64,000 bases of DNA, from contig NZ_CP094494.1 of NCBI RefSeq assembly GCF_022810765.1, positions 3,286,001 through 3,350,000 on the forward strand, given 5' to 3'. The notes below the pieces were generated by a model. It searched no databases. It saw only the letters and a list, made by a program, of their open reading frames with translations, and was not told where the DNA came from. Of this stretch, positions 56,204 to 62,843 are shown piece after piece. The stretch is from Winogradskyella sp. MH6. Its GTDB lineage: Bacteria > Bacteroidota > Bacteroidia > Flavobacteriales > Flavobacteriaceae. A program made the translations under genes and the position numbers. How positions within the stretch are numbered: position 1 is the first letter of the stretch; every line of letters begins with the position of its first letter.

Positions 56204-56629
56204 TTACTTTTTAAGCGGTAATGAAATGGTAGATAATCGACAAACTGAGATTAAATTATCATGCTCGTCCGTTACTCTAATATCTAGCAATTGCGTGGTA
56301 CGACCCTTATGCAAAAAAGTGGCTTTAGCGTACACATAGCCTTCTTTTACACTCTTTAAATGATTAGCTGTAATCTCTAAACCTCTCACAAAATACTGTT
56401 CTAAATCTGTAAAAATATGAGATGCAAAACTACCAACGCTCTCTGCCAAAGCTGCTGTTGCGCCACCATGCAACACACCATCTGGTTGATGCACCTTTGG
56501 TGTTACAGGCATTCTGGCAACCAAAAAATCCTCGCCATAGTCTACCATCTCTATATCTAAAGTTTCCATTAAAGTATTTTTTGAGACTTCGTTGGCCTTA
56601 GCCAAAATCATTTCCTTAGATAATTGCAT
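56204..56629 (-). CDS. PaaI-family hotdog thioesterase, MenI-like
   Basis: 141 residues. Hotdog fold with HGGATAALAES (His54, Gly-Gly, and catalytic Glu63). By position at the head of the menF-menD operon it is the best candidate for DHNA-CoA hydrolysis, the MenI step. This is inference; PaaI-type enzymes vary in substrate. A dyad CTCGAT-A-ATCGAG lies at 56648-56660, 19 bases before the start, and could be an operator. Confidence 0.85.
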   Translation of the reverse strand: MQLSKEMILAKANEVSKNTLMETLDIEMVDYGEDFLVARMPVTPKVHQPDGVLHGGATAALAESVGSFASHIFTDLEQYFVRGLEITANHLKSVKEGYVYAKATFLHKGRTTQLLDIRVTDEHDNLISVCRLSTISLPLKK

Positions 56630-56647
56630 ATAAAACCTTTATTTTTA

Positions 56648-56660
56648 CTCGATAATCGAG
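56648..56660. promoter_or_regulatory. CTCGAT-A-ATCGAG dyad before the thioesterase gene
   Basis: A perfect six-pair dyad with a single central base, 19 bases upstream of the men operon start. It is in a position suited to a repressor. Confidence 0.3.
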
Positions 56661-56778
56661 GTTTAAATACTCCGATAGTTACGTCGAAATGTTTAAAATT
56701 GTATCCTTTTAATACCTCTTAGGCTTGCCGCGAGGTAATTAATTATTTAACACAAAAATACTGAAACTACTAAGAATA

Positions 56779-57417
56779 ATGAATTCAGAAGAAAAAGAAA
56801 TCACATATAAAACGTGCAACTCCTACTCTACTTTAAACACATTAACCGAACATACTAAAAACGTGTGGTTTGTGTGCCATGGTATGGGTTATCTAAGTCG
56901 TTACTTTTTACGCTATTTTAAACACCTAAATGCTGAAGACAACTATTTTATAGCTCCACAAGCACCAAGCAAATATTACATACAACCAAAAATGCATGTT
57001 GGTGCTAATTGGTTAACAAGAGATAATACCGAAAGTGGCATGAAGAACATTCTCAACTATTTTGATGCGGTGTTTGAAGCTGAAAACATTCCTGAAGATG
57101 TCAACTTTATCGTATTGGGTTACTCACAAGGCGTGAGTGTTGCTATGCGCTATTTGGCTAAACGACAATTACAATGTTCTCAGTTGGTGCTGCACTCTGG
57201 AGGTATTCCTAAAGAATTAACCGCTAAAGACTTTGAGCATCTTTCTAAAGACACTAAAGTAAAACTCATTTACGGTACCGAAGACGAATATTTAGATGCT
57301 GAACGTATAGCACAAGAGTCGCAACGTGCGGATGAGTTATTTGGTGATAGATTAGAGATTCTTCCGTTTGAAGGAAAGCATGTGGTTAATGTAGATTATA
57401 TTAATGATTTGGTTTAA
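56779..57417 (+). CDS. alpha/beta hydrolase, phospholipase/carboxylesterase-like
   Basis: 212 residues. FVCHGMGYLSRYFLRYF at the oxyanion region, nucleophile elbow LGYSQGV (about residues 114-119), Asp in LIYGTEDEYLD and His in EGKHVV complete the triad order. It most resembles Abhydrolase_2 (phospholipase/carboxylesterase) enzymes. It is divergent from the men operon with 149 bases between. A role as the missing MenH (an alpha/beta hydrolase) is conceivable but the sequence does not look like MenH. Confidence 0.85.
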   Translation: MNSEEKEITYKTCNSYSTLNTLTEHTKNVWFVCHGMGYLSRYFLRYFKHLNAEDNYFIAPQAPSKYYIQPKMHVGANWLTRDNTESGMKNILNYFDAVFEAENIPEDVNFIVLGYSQGVSVAMRYLAKRQLQCSQLVLHSGGIPKELTAKDFEHLSKDTKVKLIYGTEDEYLDAERIAQESQRADELFGDRLEILPFEGKHVVNVDYINDLV

Positions 57418-57423
57418 TGATAA

Positions 57424-57548
57424 CGTCACTTCGAGTGGTTTACGAAGAATGAGTAAATTGTATCGAGAAGCAATTTTACTATAGTTCTCGATACATTTTG
57501 TATCGGTTTCGACTGCGCTCAACATGACACAAAACACTCGAACTGACG
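57424..57548. repeat. REP-like inverted repeat, copy 1 (left of GNAT gene)
   Basis: Arms CGTCACTTCGAGTG at the left and CACTCGAACTGACG at the right (one mismatch) enclose an inner inverted pair TATCGAGAAG / TTCTCGATA. The left arm repeats at 58172. An extra TCGACTGCGCTCAACATGACA segment at about 57506-57530 comes from another flavobacterial palindromic element. Such REP-like units are often moved by RAYT-type transposases. Confidence 0.85.
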
Positions 57549-57566
57549 ATATAATAAATAAAAAAA

Positions 57567-57582
57567 TCCCATTTTCATGGGA
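57567..57582. other. hairpin TCCCAT-TTTC-ATGGGA next to GNAT start
   Basis: A perfect six-pair hairpin lies 7 bases before the ATG at 57590. On the minus strand it is followed by TTTTTT and so could act as a terminator, but no minus-strand gene ends near it; on the plus strand it may shape the leader of the GNAT mRNA. Confidence 0.45.
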
Positions 57583-57589
57583 ATAGACC

Positions 57590-58171
57590 ATGACAGCACC
57601 AACTCTCGAAAACAACCGTGTAAAACTTAGTCTGCTAGATTTAAGTAATTACAAACATTTAGAAACTATTGCGCAGCAAAAAGATCTTATCTACTACTCG
57701 CCTTCTGATATTTCTACACCAAAAAAACTAAGGGATTATGTGCAATTGGCTGTAGATGGCTACTATCACAAAATCGTTATTCCGTTTATTGTATTTGATA
57801 AAGCAACCCAAACCTATGCTGGCTCAACTCGTTTTGGACTCATCAACTGGAAAAACAAACTGCTGCATATTGGCTGGACATGGATTGGGCACGAATTTCA
57901 AGGCACTGGATTGAATGTTAATATGAAATTTTTAATGCTTCAGTATGCTTTTGAAACGCTTGAATTTGAAAAAGTAGAATTCAGGGTAGATGATAGGAAC
58001 AACAAATCGAGACGCGCTGTTGAAAAACTCGGAGCGACTTTAGAAGGTATTTTACGCAAAGACGTCCCTATGAAAGATGGCTACAGACGTAATACCTGCT
58101 GCTATGGTATTTTAAAGGAAGAGTGGCCAGGTATAAAAGTGGAATTGCTTAAAGTTGTTGAGCAAGCGTAA
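57590..58171 (+). CDS. GNAT-family N-acetyltransferase, RimJ/RimL-like
   Basis: 193 residues. Acetyl-CoA fold with LRDYVQLAVDGYYHK-like start region, LLHIGWTWIGHEFQGTGLNV at the core and FRVDDRNNKSRRAVEKLGAT as the conserved RAV-KLGA segment. This matches the RimJ/RimL-type enzymes of Bacteroidetes, substrate unknown. It is bracketed on both sides by copies of the same REP-like repeat (left 57424-57548, right 58172-58283). Confidence 0.87.
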   Translation: MTAPTLENNRVKLSLLDLSNYKHLETIAQQKDLIYYSPSDISTPKKLRDYVQLAVDGYYHKIVIPFIVFDKATQTYAGSTRFGLINWKNKLLHIGWTWIGHEFQGTGLNVNMKFLMLQYAFETLEFEKVEFRVDDRNNKSRRAVEKLGATLEGILRKDVPMKDGYRRNTCCYGILKEEWPGIKVELLKVVEQA

Positions 58172-58283
58172 CGTCACTTCGAGTGATTTACGAAGCATGA
58201 GTAAATCGTATCGAGAAGTTTTTTTTATCGGTTCTCGATACAAATTTTATTCCTTTCACTCATAAAATCCACTCGAACTGACG
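58172..58283. repeat. REP-like inverted repeat, copy 2 (right of GNAT gene)
   Basis: Begins directly after the GNAT stop. Same arms CGTCACTTCGAGTG and CACTCGAACTGACG, and inner pair TATCGAGAAG / TTCTCGATA. It matches copy 1 closely in the outer third and differs inside. Confidence 0.85.
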
Positions 58284-58290
58284 CACAGGA

Positions 58291-58380
58291 TGTCATTACG
58301 AGGAATGAGGCACGAATGACGTGGTAATCTCATCATAAAACTTCAATTCAAAAGATTGCCACGCTACCACTCTCAATAAC
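58291..58380. repeat. second palindromic repeat family
   Basis: Starts TGTCATTACGAGGAATGAGG and ends AGATTGCCACGCTACCACTC ... AATAAC, forming an imperfect inverted structure. It is the well-known 'GTCATTGCGAGGA ... GATTGCCACGCT' element of many bacteria, here degenerate. Confidence 0.75.
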
Positions 58381-58382
58381 AT

Positions 58383-58412
58383 AAAAAAAAAGCCACAACT
58401 ACATTGTGGCTT
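58383..58412 (-). terminator. intrinsic terminator after the YtxH-like gene
   Basis: On the minus strand GCCACAATGTAGTTGTGGC is followed by a long T-run. It ends the YtxH-like gene whose stop is at 58419. Confidence 0.88.
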
Positions 58413-58418
58413 CTATTA

Positions 58419-58742
58419 CTAACTTGTTTGCTGTAAGGTCTTATTCTTTTCTTTAAGAATAGCCAATTGCTTTTCTAAAAAGGTAATGGCTTCTTCTGTT
58501 TTGTAACTCGCTTTTGAGGCAAAGTCCTTCATGTCTTCTTTAAACTTGTCTTTACCAGATTTTGCGGCTTTAGACAAATCTTCTTTTACTTCTGTAAAGT
58601 CATCTACAAGTTTGTCTTTTATATCCTTGCCTTCTTTTTTAAGATGATCTCTGGTAACACTGCCTTTATCTGGCGCTAATAAAACACCTGCTGCAGCACC
58701 AATTAATGCTCCTAAAACTAATGCTCCTTTATACTGAATCAT
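58419..58742 (-). CDS. YtxH-domain general stress protein
   Basis: 107 residues. One N-terminal transmembrane helix (GALVLGALIGAAAGVLLAPD, the YtxH signature including LLAPDKG) and then a lysine/glutamate-rich helical tail (KKEGKDIKDKLVDDFTEVKE). YtxH-like proteins are envelope-anchored stress proteins of unknown mechanism. Monocistronic with its own terminator; GTTACAAA (58802-58809) and TTTGTAAC (58842-58849) form an 8-base inverted pair upstream. Confidence 0.85.
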   Translation of the reverse strand: MIQYKGALVLGALIGAAAGVLLAPDKGSVTRDHLKKEGKDIKDKLVDDFTEVKEDLSKAAKSGKDKFKEDMKDFASKASYKTEEAITFLEKQLAILKEKNKTLQQTS

Positions 58743-58850
58743 AATTTTTCTTTTTTAAGTTAAACGTTGTTTTACTTATTAGTAGTAAAATCTTGTGCTT
58801 TGTTACAAACAAATTCAGTGCCAAAGATTTAACTCTAAACATTTGTAACG

Positions 58851-59369
58851 CTATTCCGATTTATGCACTTCTAATTCTATTTCTACCATAAACTCAGGAA
58901 GCGCTAACCCCTTTACTTCTAGCCAAGAACCTGTAGGAAAACCGTTCTTGTATACTTCGGCTCTATAAGCAGATTTTTCGAGCATAGAAGCCATATCTGT
59001 TGTAAAAATATCTTCTTTAACTACATCATCAAAAGTACAGCCAAAGTGCTTCAATATTTTTTCTAAGTCAGCATAACAGTTTTTCATTTGTTGTTCTATA
59101 TCACCAACAGCTGTTGGATTACCTTCATCATCCATACTTACCGCTCCAGATATTTTAATGTCATTTCCAATTTTTACAGCGTGAGAATACCCATAAGCTT
59201 TTTCCACATCTGGCCTTAACAGAAAATACTCAGGCTTTTCAGCTTTAATGGTAACCTCTTTTTCTACGTCTTTAATGTCTTCCTTAGGTTGTTGTTTACA
59301 ACTTTGGAACCCTAGAACTAATGCAAAAAGCATTACGGACAAAATTTTTTGGTTGGTTAGATGTTTCAT
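58851..59369 (-). CDS. Rid (YjgF/YER057c) family lipoprotein
   Basis: 172 residues. A lipoprotein signal with lipobox FQSC gives Cys24, so the protein is exported, unlike cytosolic RidA. The mature part has the Rid trimer fold: SGAVSMDDEGNPTAVGDIEQ, MKNCYADLEKILKHFGC and DIFTTDMASM. At the position of RidA's catalytic Arg (the ARSxVEV motif) there is PTGSWLEV with Gly147, so imine deaminase activity is not expected. Exported Rid proteins are little studied. Confidence 0.85.
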   Translation of the reverse strand: MKHLTNQKILSVMLFALVLGFQSCKQQPKEDIKDVEKEVTIKAEKPEYFLLRPDVEKAYGYSHAVKIGNDIKISGAVSMDDEGNPTAVGDIEQQMKNCYADLEKILKHFGCTFDDVVKEDIFTTDMASMLEKSAYRAEVYKNGFPTGSWLEVKGLALPEFMVEIELEVHKSE

Positions 59370-59469
59370 AATCTTGCTTGTTTAGTGATTATTTAATTGG
59401 TTTTTGTCTATGTCATTTTTAGGGCGAGGATTTTCAAAAATAGACGAGGACGAGCAATTACTTATAGCC

Positions 59470-59486
59470 AATGTTATATGCAGTTT
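59470..59486. repeat. inverted-repeat arm, left, of the TerB/PH-like gene
   Basis: AATGTTATATGCAGTTT lies two bases after the stop codon of the minus-strand gene. It is an inverted copy, with three transitions, of the arm at 60588-60604. Confidence 0.55.
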
Positions 59487-59487
59487 T

Positions 59488-60576
59488 TTATAGTTCATTC
59501 ATTAATCGGACAAGCATCATTGAAAAAATGTCCACATTTGTATTAAATTCCAAAAACGGGCTTTTTCCAGCATCTTTCTGAATGTCAACTCCGTTTTTAT
59601 ATGGTGTTATGTCTAATATTTTATTTAGTCGGATTGTTTTGTTTCCTCTCGAACCCATAAAAATCAATCGTTTATTTGTCAGGTAAATATTTCCGCTGTC
59701 AATAATTTGCCAAACATCTTCTGAAACTGATTTTGCTGAAATACTACCCATTCGATAATAAACTCCTTTGGCAATTTTTATTCGTGCTGTTGGTCCTCCG
59801 TAATTTATTCGTTTTGTTACTCGTCTTTGTTCTTGCCAATTTACGTTAGCCATAAAGTACAAGTTTTCGCTTTTTTGAATATTAATTGGTGGATTTTCAT
59901 AAATCGGTAATTCTCCGTTTTCAATAGTCCAATAAAGCCGATAGCGTTCGAGATTTTCTTTTGTTCTTTGATTTAGTTTTGGCTCAATTCCAAGACTTAA
60001 AGAAATCTCATTCATTTTTTCGAATTCCTCGTCACTCAATCGCTCGTCTGAAACTGCTTGATTTATAAAGTCGGTCAAAACTTTATTTGAATTGGTTTGC
60101 AAAATGTCATCCGCAACTTGGTCATTAAGCAATAGATTTTTTTTAAGCAATTCAAGATTATCTTTTTCCTCTTGCGTTAAAATTCCATCTGAAATAGCAC
60201 TTTTTACTTCTTGGTCGTATAATTTTCTTGTTTCAAAATTCAAGACTTGCTTAATTTCCACATCTGTTAAATGCAGTAATTTTTTCAAGTGCAAAAAAGT
60301 ATTTATTTCATCTTCGTCAATTACGTGGTCTTCCAAACAATGGTGAATATATTTTCTAAACAAGTTAAGTCGAAGAGCTTTGAACTTTTTATTTAATTTG
60401 AGTTTGTATTTATCCGCTATTTCTTGAATTTGCTCTAAACTTACTTTGGTCAAGTCATCTTCATTTTCAACAAAAAGGTTGTTGATTTCAATCAGAGCGT
60501 TTTCTTTCGGTGTTCTTTTCAGGATTTTTCCAATTAGAGATGGCTTCTTATTTTCTTTAATTTTAAATATGCTCAT
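59488..60576 (-). CDS. protein with three TerB-like helical repeats and C-terminal PH-like domain
   Basis: 362 residues. N-terminal part has three related helical units (CLEDHVIDEDEINTFLHLKK; AISDGILTQEEKDNLELLKK; AVSDERLSDEEFEKMNEISL), each with an acidic D..(I/L)..(D/E)E pattern typical of TerB-like (tellurite-resistance) helices. The last 130 residues resemble PH/GRAM-like lipid- or protein-binding folds (VYYRMGSISA, DSGNIYLTNKRLIFMG, DITPYKNGVDI). I know no named family with this exact pairing. The gene is framed tightly by inverted repeats (59470-59486 and 60588-60604), and its neighbours are accessory, so it looks imported. Confidence 0.75.
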   Translation of the reverse strand: MSIFKIKENKKPSLIGKILKRTPKENALIEINNLFVENEDDLTKVSLEQIQEIADKYKLKLNKKFKALRLNLFRKYIHHCLEDHVIDEDEINTFLHLKKLLHLTDVEIKQVLNFETRKLYDQEVKSAISDGILTQEEKDNLELLKKNLLLNDQVADDILQTNSNKVLTDFINQAVSDERLSDEEFEKMNEISLSLGIEPKLNQRTKENLERYRLYWTIENGELPIYENPPINIQKSENLYFMANVNWQEQRRVTKRINYGGPTARIKIAKGVYYRMGSISAKSVSEDVWQIIDSGNIYLTNKRLIFMGSRGNKTIRLNKILDITPYKNGVDIQKDAGKSPFLEFNTNVDIFSMMLVRLMNEL

Positions 60577-60587
60577 TGGCTTGGTTT

Positions 60588-60604
60588 AAATTGCATACAA
60601 CGTT
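60588..60604. repeat. inverted-repeat arm, right, of the TerB/PH-like gene
   Basis: AAATTGCATACAACGTT; its reverse complement AACGTTGTATGCAATTT matches the left arm at 14 of 17 bases. It begins 12 bases upstream of the ATG. Confidence 0.55.
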
Positions 60605-60606
60605 AA

Positions 60607-60635
60607 GATATAGTTCCGTTTCAATGAACTATATC
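60607..60635. repeat. perfect 10-base inverted repeat
   Basis: GATATAGTTC (60607-60616) and GAACTATATC (60626-60635) form a perfect stem with a nine-base loop. A second pair, CGTTTCA (60617-60623) with TGAAACG (60645-60651), overlaps its loop, so alternative folds are possible. It lies directly beside the cassette-like gene's right arm. Confidence 0.7.
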
Positions 60636-60724
60636 ATTTGATACTGAAACGAGTTCAGTACAAGTAAGCAAGTTAGAGTTTAATAACCAATAAGTCAATA
60701 CGTAACTTTACGTAGTTTTAAACA

Positions 60725-61360
60725 TCATTGTAAACGCTTTATAAAATCTAAAGTTTCAGATGCTGCCATACCATTTGGGTTACAGCCTAATTTGCCTTCT
60801 GGTATTTCTATGCCTAACTCTTTGTAGTGTGTTACCCAACCGTTGTGAAAGGTATTGGTTTCAACGTTTTTAAAGGTCATTGGTTCTAGCGTAAAAACAG
60901 AGTCTTCTTTAAACAATTCGTAGATATACTCTGAGCAGTAATAGCCTTTGTCTTCTAAAATGTAGGTGACGTTGTAAGGCTCACCAAGTAAGTCCTTAGC
61001 TTTAGAAATGGCATTTTCTACTTGTGGTTTGGTACTATTTTTAATTCGGTATACATCTGCTGTATAAGTTGAAGCATCATCAGGCTTTAAAAACAATTCT
61101 AAAGACTCTTTTACCACACCTTTGCCCAAATCTGAGTGGTAAACAAAAACGGTATCGTTTTCAACACTACAAATGCCCATGTGTGTGTAATTTGTAGCTT
61201 TTTCGGTTTGTGTTACCTCATTAATGGCTTCAGACAAATCACTTTGTGAAGCACCTCTAAAGACAATATCACCAGACTTAATTGCTGATGATGTTGAACA
61301 AGAACATACTAAGACAATTAGTATGAGTAATGGCATTTTTGTATGTATGGTAGTCTTCAA
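60725..61360 (-). CDS. YiiX-like permuted NlpC/P60 lipoprotein
   Basis: 211 residues. A lipoprotein signal (PLLILIVLVCSC; Cys21) followed by the permuted papain-like fold: SGDIVFRGASQSDLSEAI, catalytic His in NYTHMGICSV, and catalytic Cys in GYYCSEYIYELF, in the permuted order (His before Cys). YiiX/YebB-type enzymes are thought to cleave amide bonds, possibly of peptidoglycan or lipids. No partner gene is obvious. Confidence 0.87.
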   Translation of the reverse strand: MKTTIHTKMPLLILIVLVCSCSTSSAIKSGDIVFRGASQSDLSEAINEVTQTEKATNYTHMGICSVENDTVFVYHSDLGKGVVKESLELFLKPDDASTYTADVYRIKNSTKPQVENAISKAKDLLGEPYNVTYILEDKGYYCSEYIYELFKEDSVFTLEPMTFKNVETNTFHNGWVTHYKELGIEIPEGKLGCNPNGMAASETLDFIKRLQ

Positions 61361-61490
61361 ACTCTTTCAGAAATATCTAATAAACTAAAGCGAAATTAGC
61401 GCTTTTATCGTAAAAATATTAGTCCTGCCGAGAATTTTAAGGGTTTCTAGCCAAAACGGTTACATTATAGCCAACCAATCTATTATTACC

Positions 61491-61853
61491 ATGAGAACAA
61501 TTATAATTTTATTCTTCACACTTCTCTTTTTTAATACAGGCTCTGCTCAGGTAACCTTAGAAGACGATGGCTTACATTTTGCTGTTGGTGCTGCTATCTC
61601 TAGCGGAACTTACGCTTACGTTTATTCTAAAACCAAAAATAAAAGTAAAGCCTTTTGGTACAGTTTCGGTTTATCTTCTTTAGCTGGTTTTGCCAAAGAG
61701 TTTTACGATGGCAATATTATTACAGGAAAGTTTGATAACAGTGAAATGATTTCTACAATGCTAGGTGGACTAAGCGCAAGTTATACCTTTAATATTTTTA
61801 CAGGTAAACGCAAAAAGAAAAAAAGAGAAGAATTATTAGCTTCCTTTAATTGA
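61491..61853 (+). CDS. secreted small protein of unknown function
   Basis: 120 residues. Signal peptide (RTIIILFFTLLFFNTGSAQ), then a short domain with hydrophobic beta-strand segments (LHFAVGAAISSGTYAYVYSK, YSFGLSSLAGFAKEFYDG, GGLSASYTFNIFTG) that could form a small outer-membrane or lipid-associated structure, and a basic tail KRKKKKREE. Contains YDGN and GLSSLAG motifs seen in small YfiM-like lipoproteins; family membership uncertain. It converges on the next gene with an eight-base overlap. Confidence 0.7.
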   Translation: MRTIIILFFTLLFFNTGSAQVTLEDDGLHFAVGAAISSGTYAYVYSKTKNKSKAFWYSFGLSSLAGFAKEFYDGNIITGKFDNSEMISTMLGGLSASYTFNIFTGKRKKKKREELLASFN

Positions 61854-62793
61854 TAAGCTTAGCTACAATATCTTTTACTGGTAGTATTTCTTTGGTATGC
61901 TCTATACTTGGTCCTGCAACCCAAACCGTTTTATAGGTCGCTTTTTTAGCTGCTTTTTCAGTCGCTTTCATACCTATTGAAAAGCGTATCATTTTTACCC
62001 ACTTTTTAAGCTTTCGGTTTTTGTTGAGGAGATTTTCTATCCAAGTAGATTTTGTACCTATTTTTTGTACATAAGGTGTGTTGATAACTGTACACGGAGT
62101 ACCAGAAATGCGCTCTGTCATTACAATATCTTTTGCACCATAATCTACACAAGCTTGCTTATACTCATCGGTAACACTGGCTTCTTCAGATGCTATAAAA
62201 GGACTACCAACCGATACACCCACAGCACCATAACTAAGCATTTTATCAATGTCTGATTTTTGACCTACACCACCAGCTGAGATTACAGGTATTTTTAAGT
62301 TTTCAACGAGTGTAGAAATTAAATCTTTTGGAGATAAGTTACCTCGATGTCCTCCTGCTTCATTATTCACAGCGACAACGGCATCTGCTCCCAAAGCTTC
62401 AACCTTTTGAGCAAATCTTAAATCGGTAATATCACAGAACACTTTAATTCCGACCGCATGCGCTTCTCTAATGGTTTCCTCTGGGCTACCTAAAGATGTT
62501 AATATAAAATCACAACCTTCTTCGCAAATAACCCTTAGTTGCTCTTTGGCTTTGGGATTAGATTTATTCACAATCAAATTAAAACCAAATGCACCACCAT
62601 CGACCTTGTTAGCTTTTAACGCTTTAATGGCAGCTCTTAACTCTTCTAAAGTTCTGTAATTTAAAGCTGGAATACAGCCTGCAATACCACATTTCATGGC
62701 TTCTGTGACCATGGCTACATTAGACACCAAAAACATTGGTGCTTGTATTATTGGGTATTTTATATTGAGTAGTTCGGTTAGTTTTGTTTGCAT
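61846..62793 (-). CDS. nitronate monooxygenase/2-nitropropane dioxygenase-family flavoprotein
   Basis: 315 residues, TIM-barrel FMN enzyme. The N-terminal KYPIIQAPMFLVSNV, the catalytic region VAVNNEAGGHRGNL and the phosphate-binding VISAGGVGQKSDIDKMLSYG with GVSVGSPFIAS are diagnostic. The typical NMO class I active-site His (GGHR) is present. The organism may detoxify nitronates, though some relatives are enoyl-ACP reductases (FabK). The last eight bases overlap the convergent small secreted gene. Confidence 0.9.
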   Translation of the reverse strand: MQTKLTELLNIKYPIIQAPMFLVSNVAMVTEAMKCGIAGCIPALNYRTLEELRAAIKALKANKVDGGAFGFNLIVNKSNPKAKEQLRVICEEGCDFILTSLGSPEETIREAHAVGIKVFCDITDLRFAQKVEALGADAVVAVNNEAGGHRGNLSPKDLISTLVENLKIPVISAGGVGQKSDIDKMLSYGAVGVSVGSPFIASEEASVTDEYKQACVDYGAKDIVMTERISGTPCTVINTPYVQKIGTKSTWIENLLNKNRKLKKWVKMIRFSIGMKATEKAAKKATYKTVWVAGPSIEHTKEILPVKDIVAKLIN

Positions 62794-62843
62794 TTTATAT
62801 TAATTTATTCAAATATAAAAAATATTATGCACGCATAACACTT

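Noticed and set aside
57352-57615. an 87-codon minus-strand frame between the hydrolase and GNAT genes
   Set aside because: It crosses the REP-like repeat and overlaps both coding regions; the composition follows the repeat, not a protein.
57424-58380. a CRISPR array
   Set aside because: The repeats are long, palindromic, few, and unevenly spaced with no unique spacers of constant size; they are REP-like elements.
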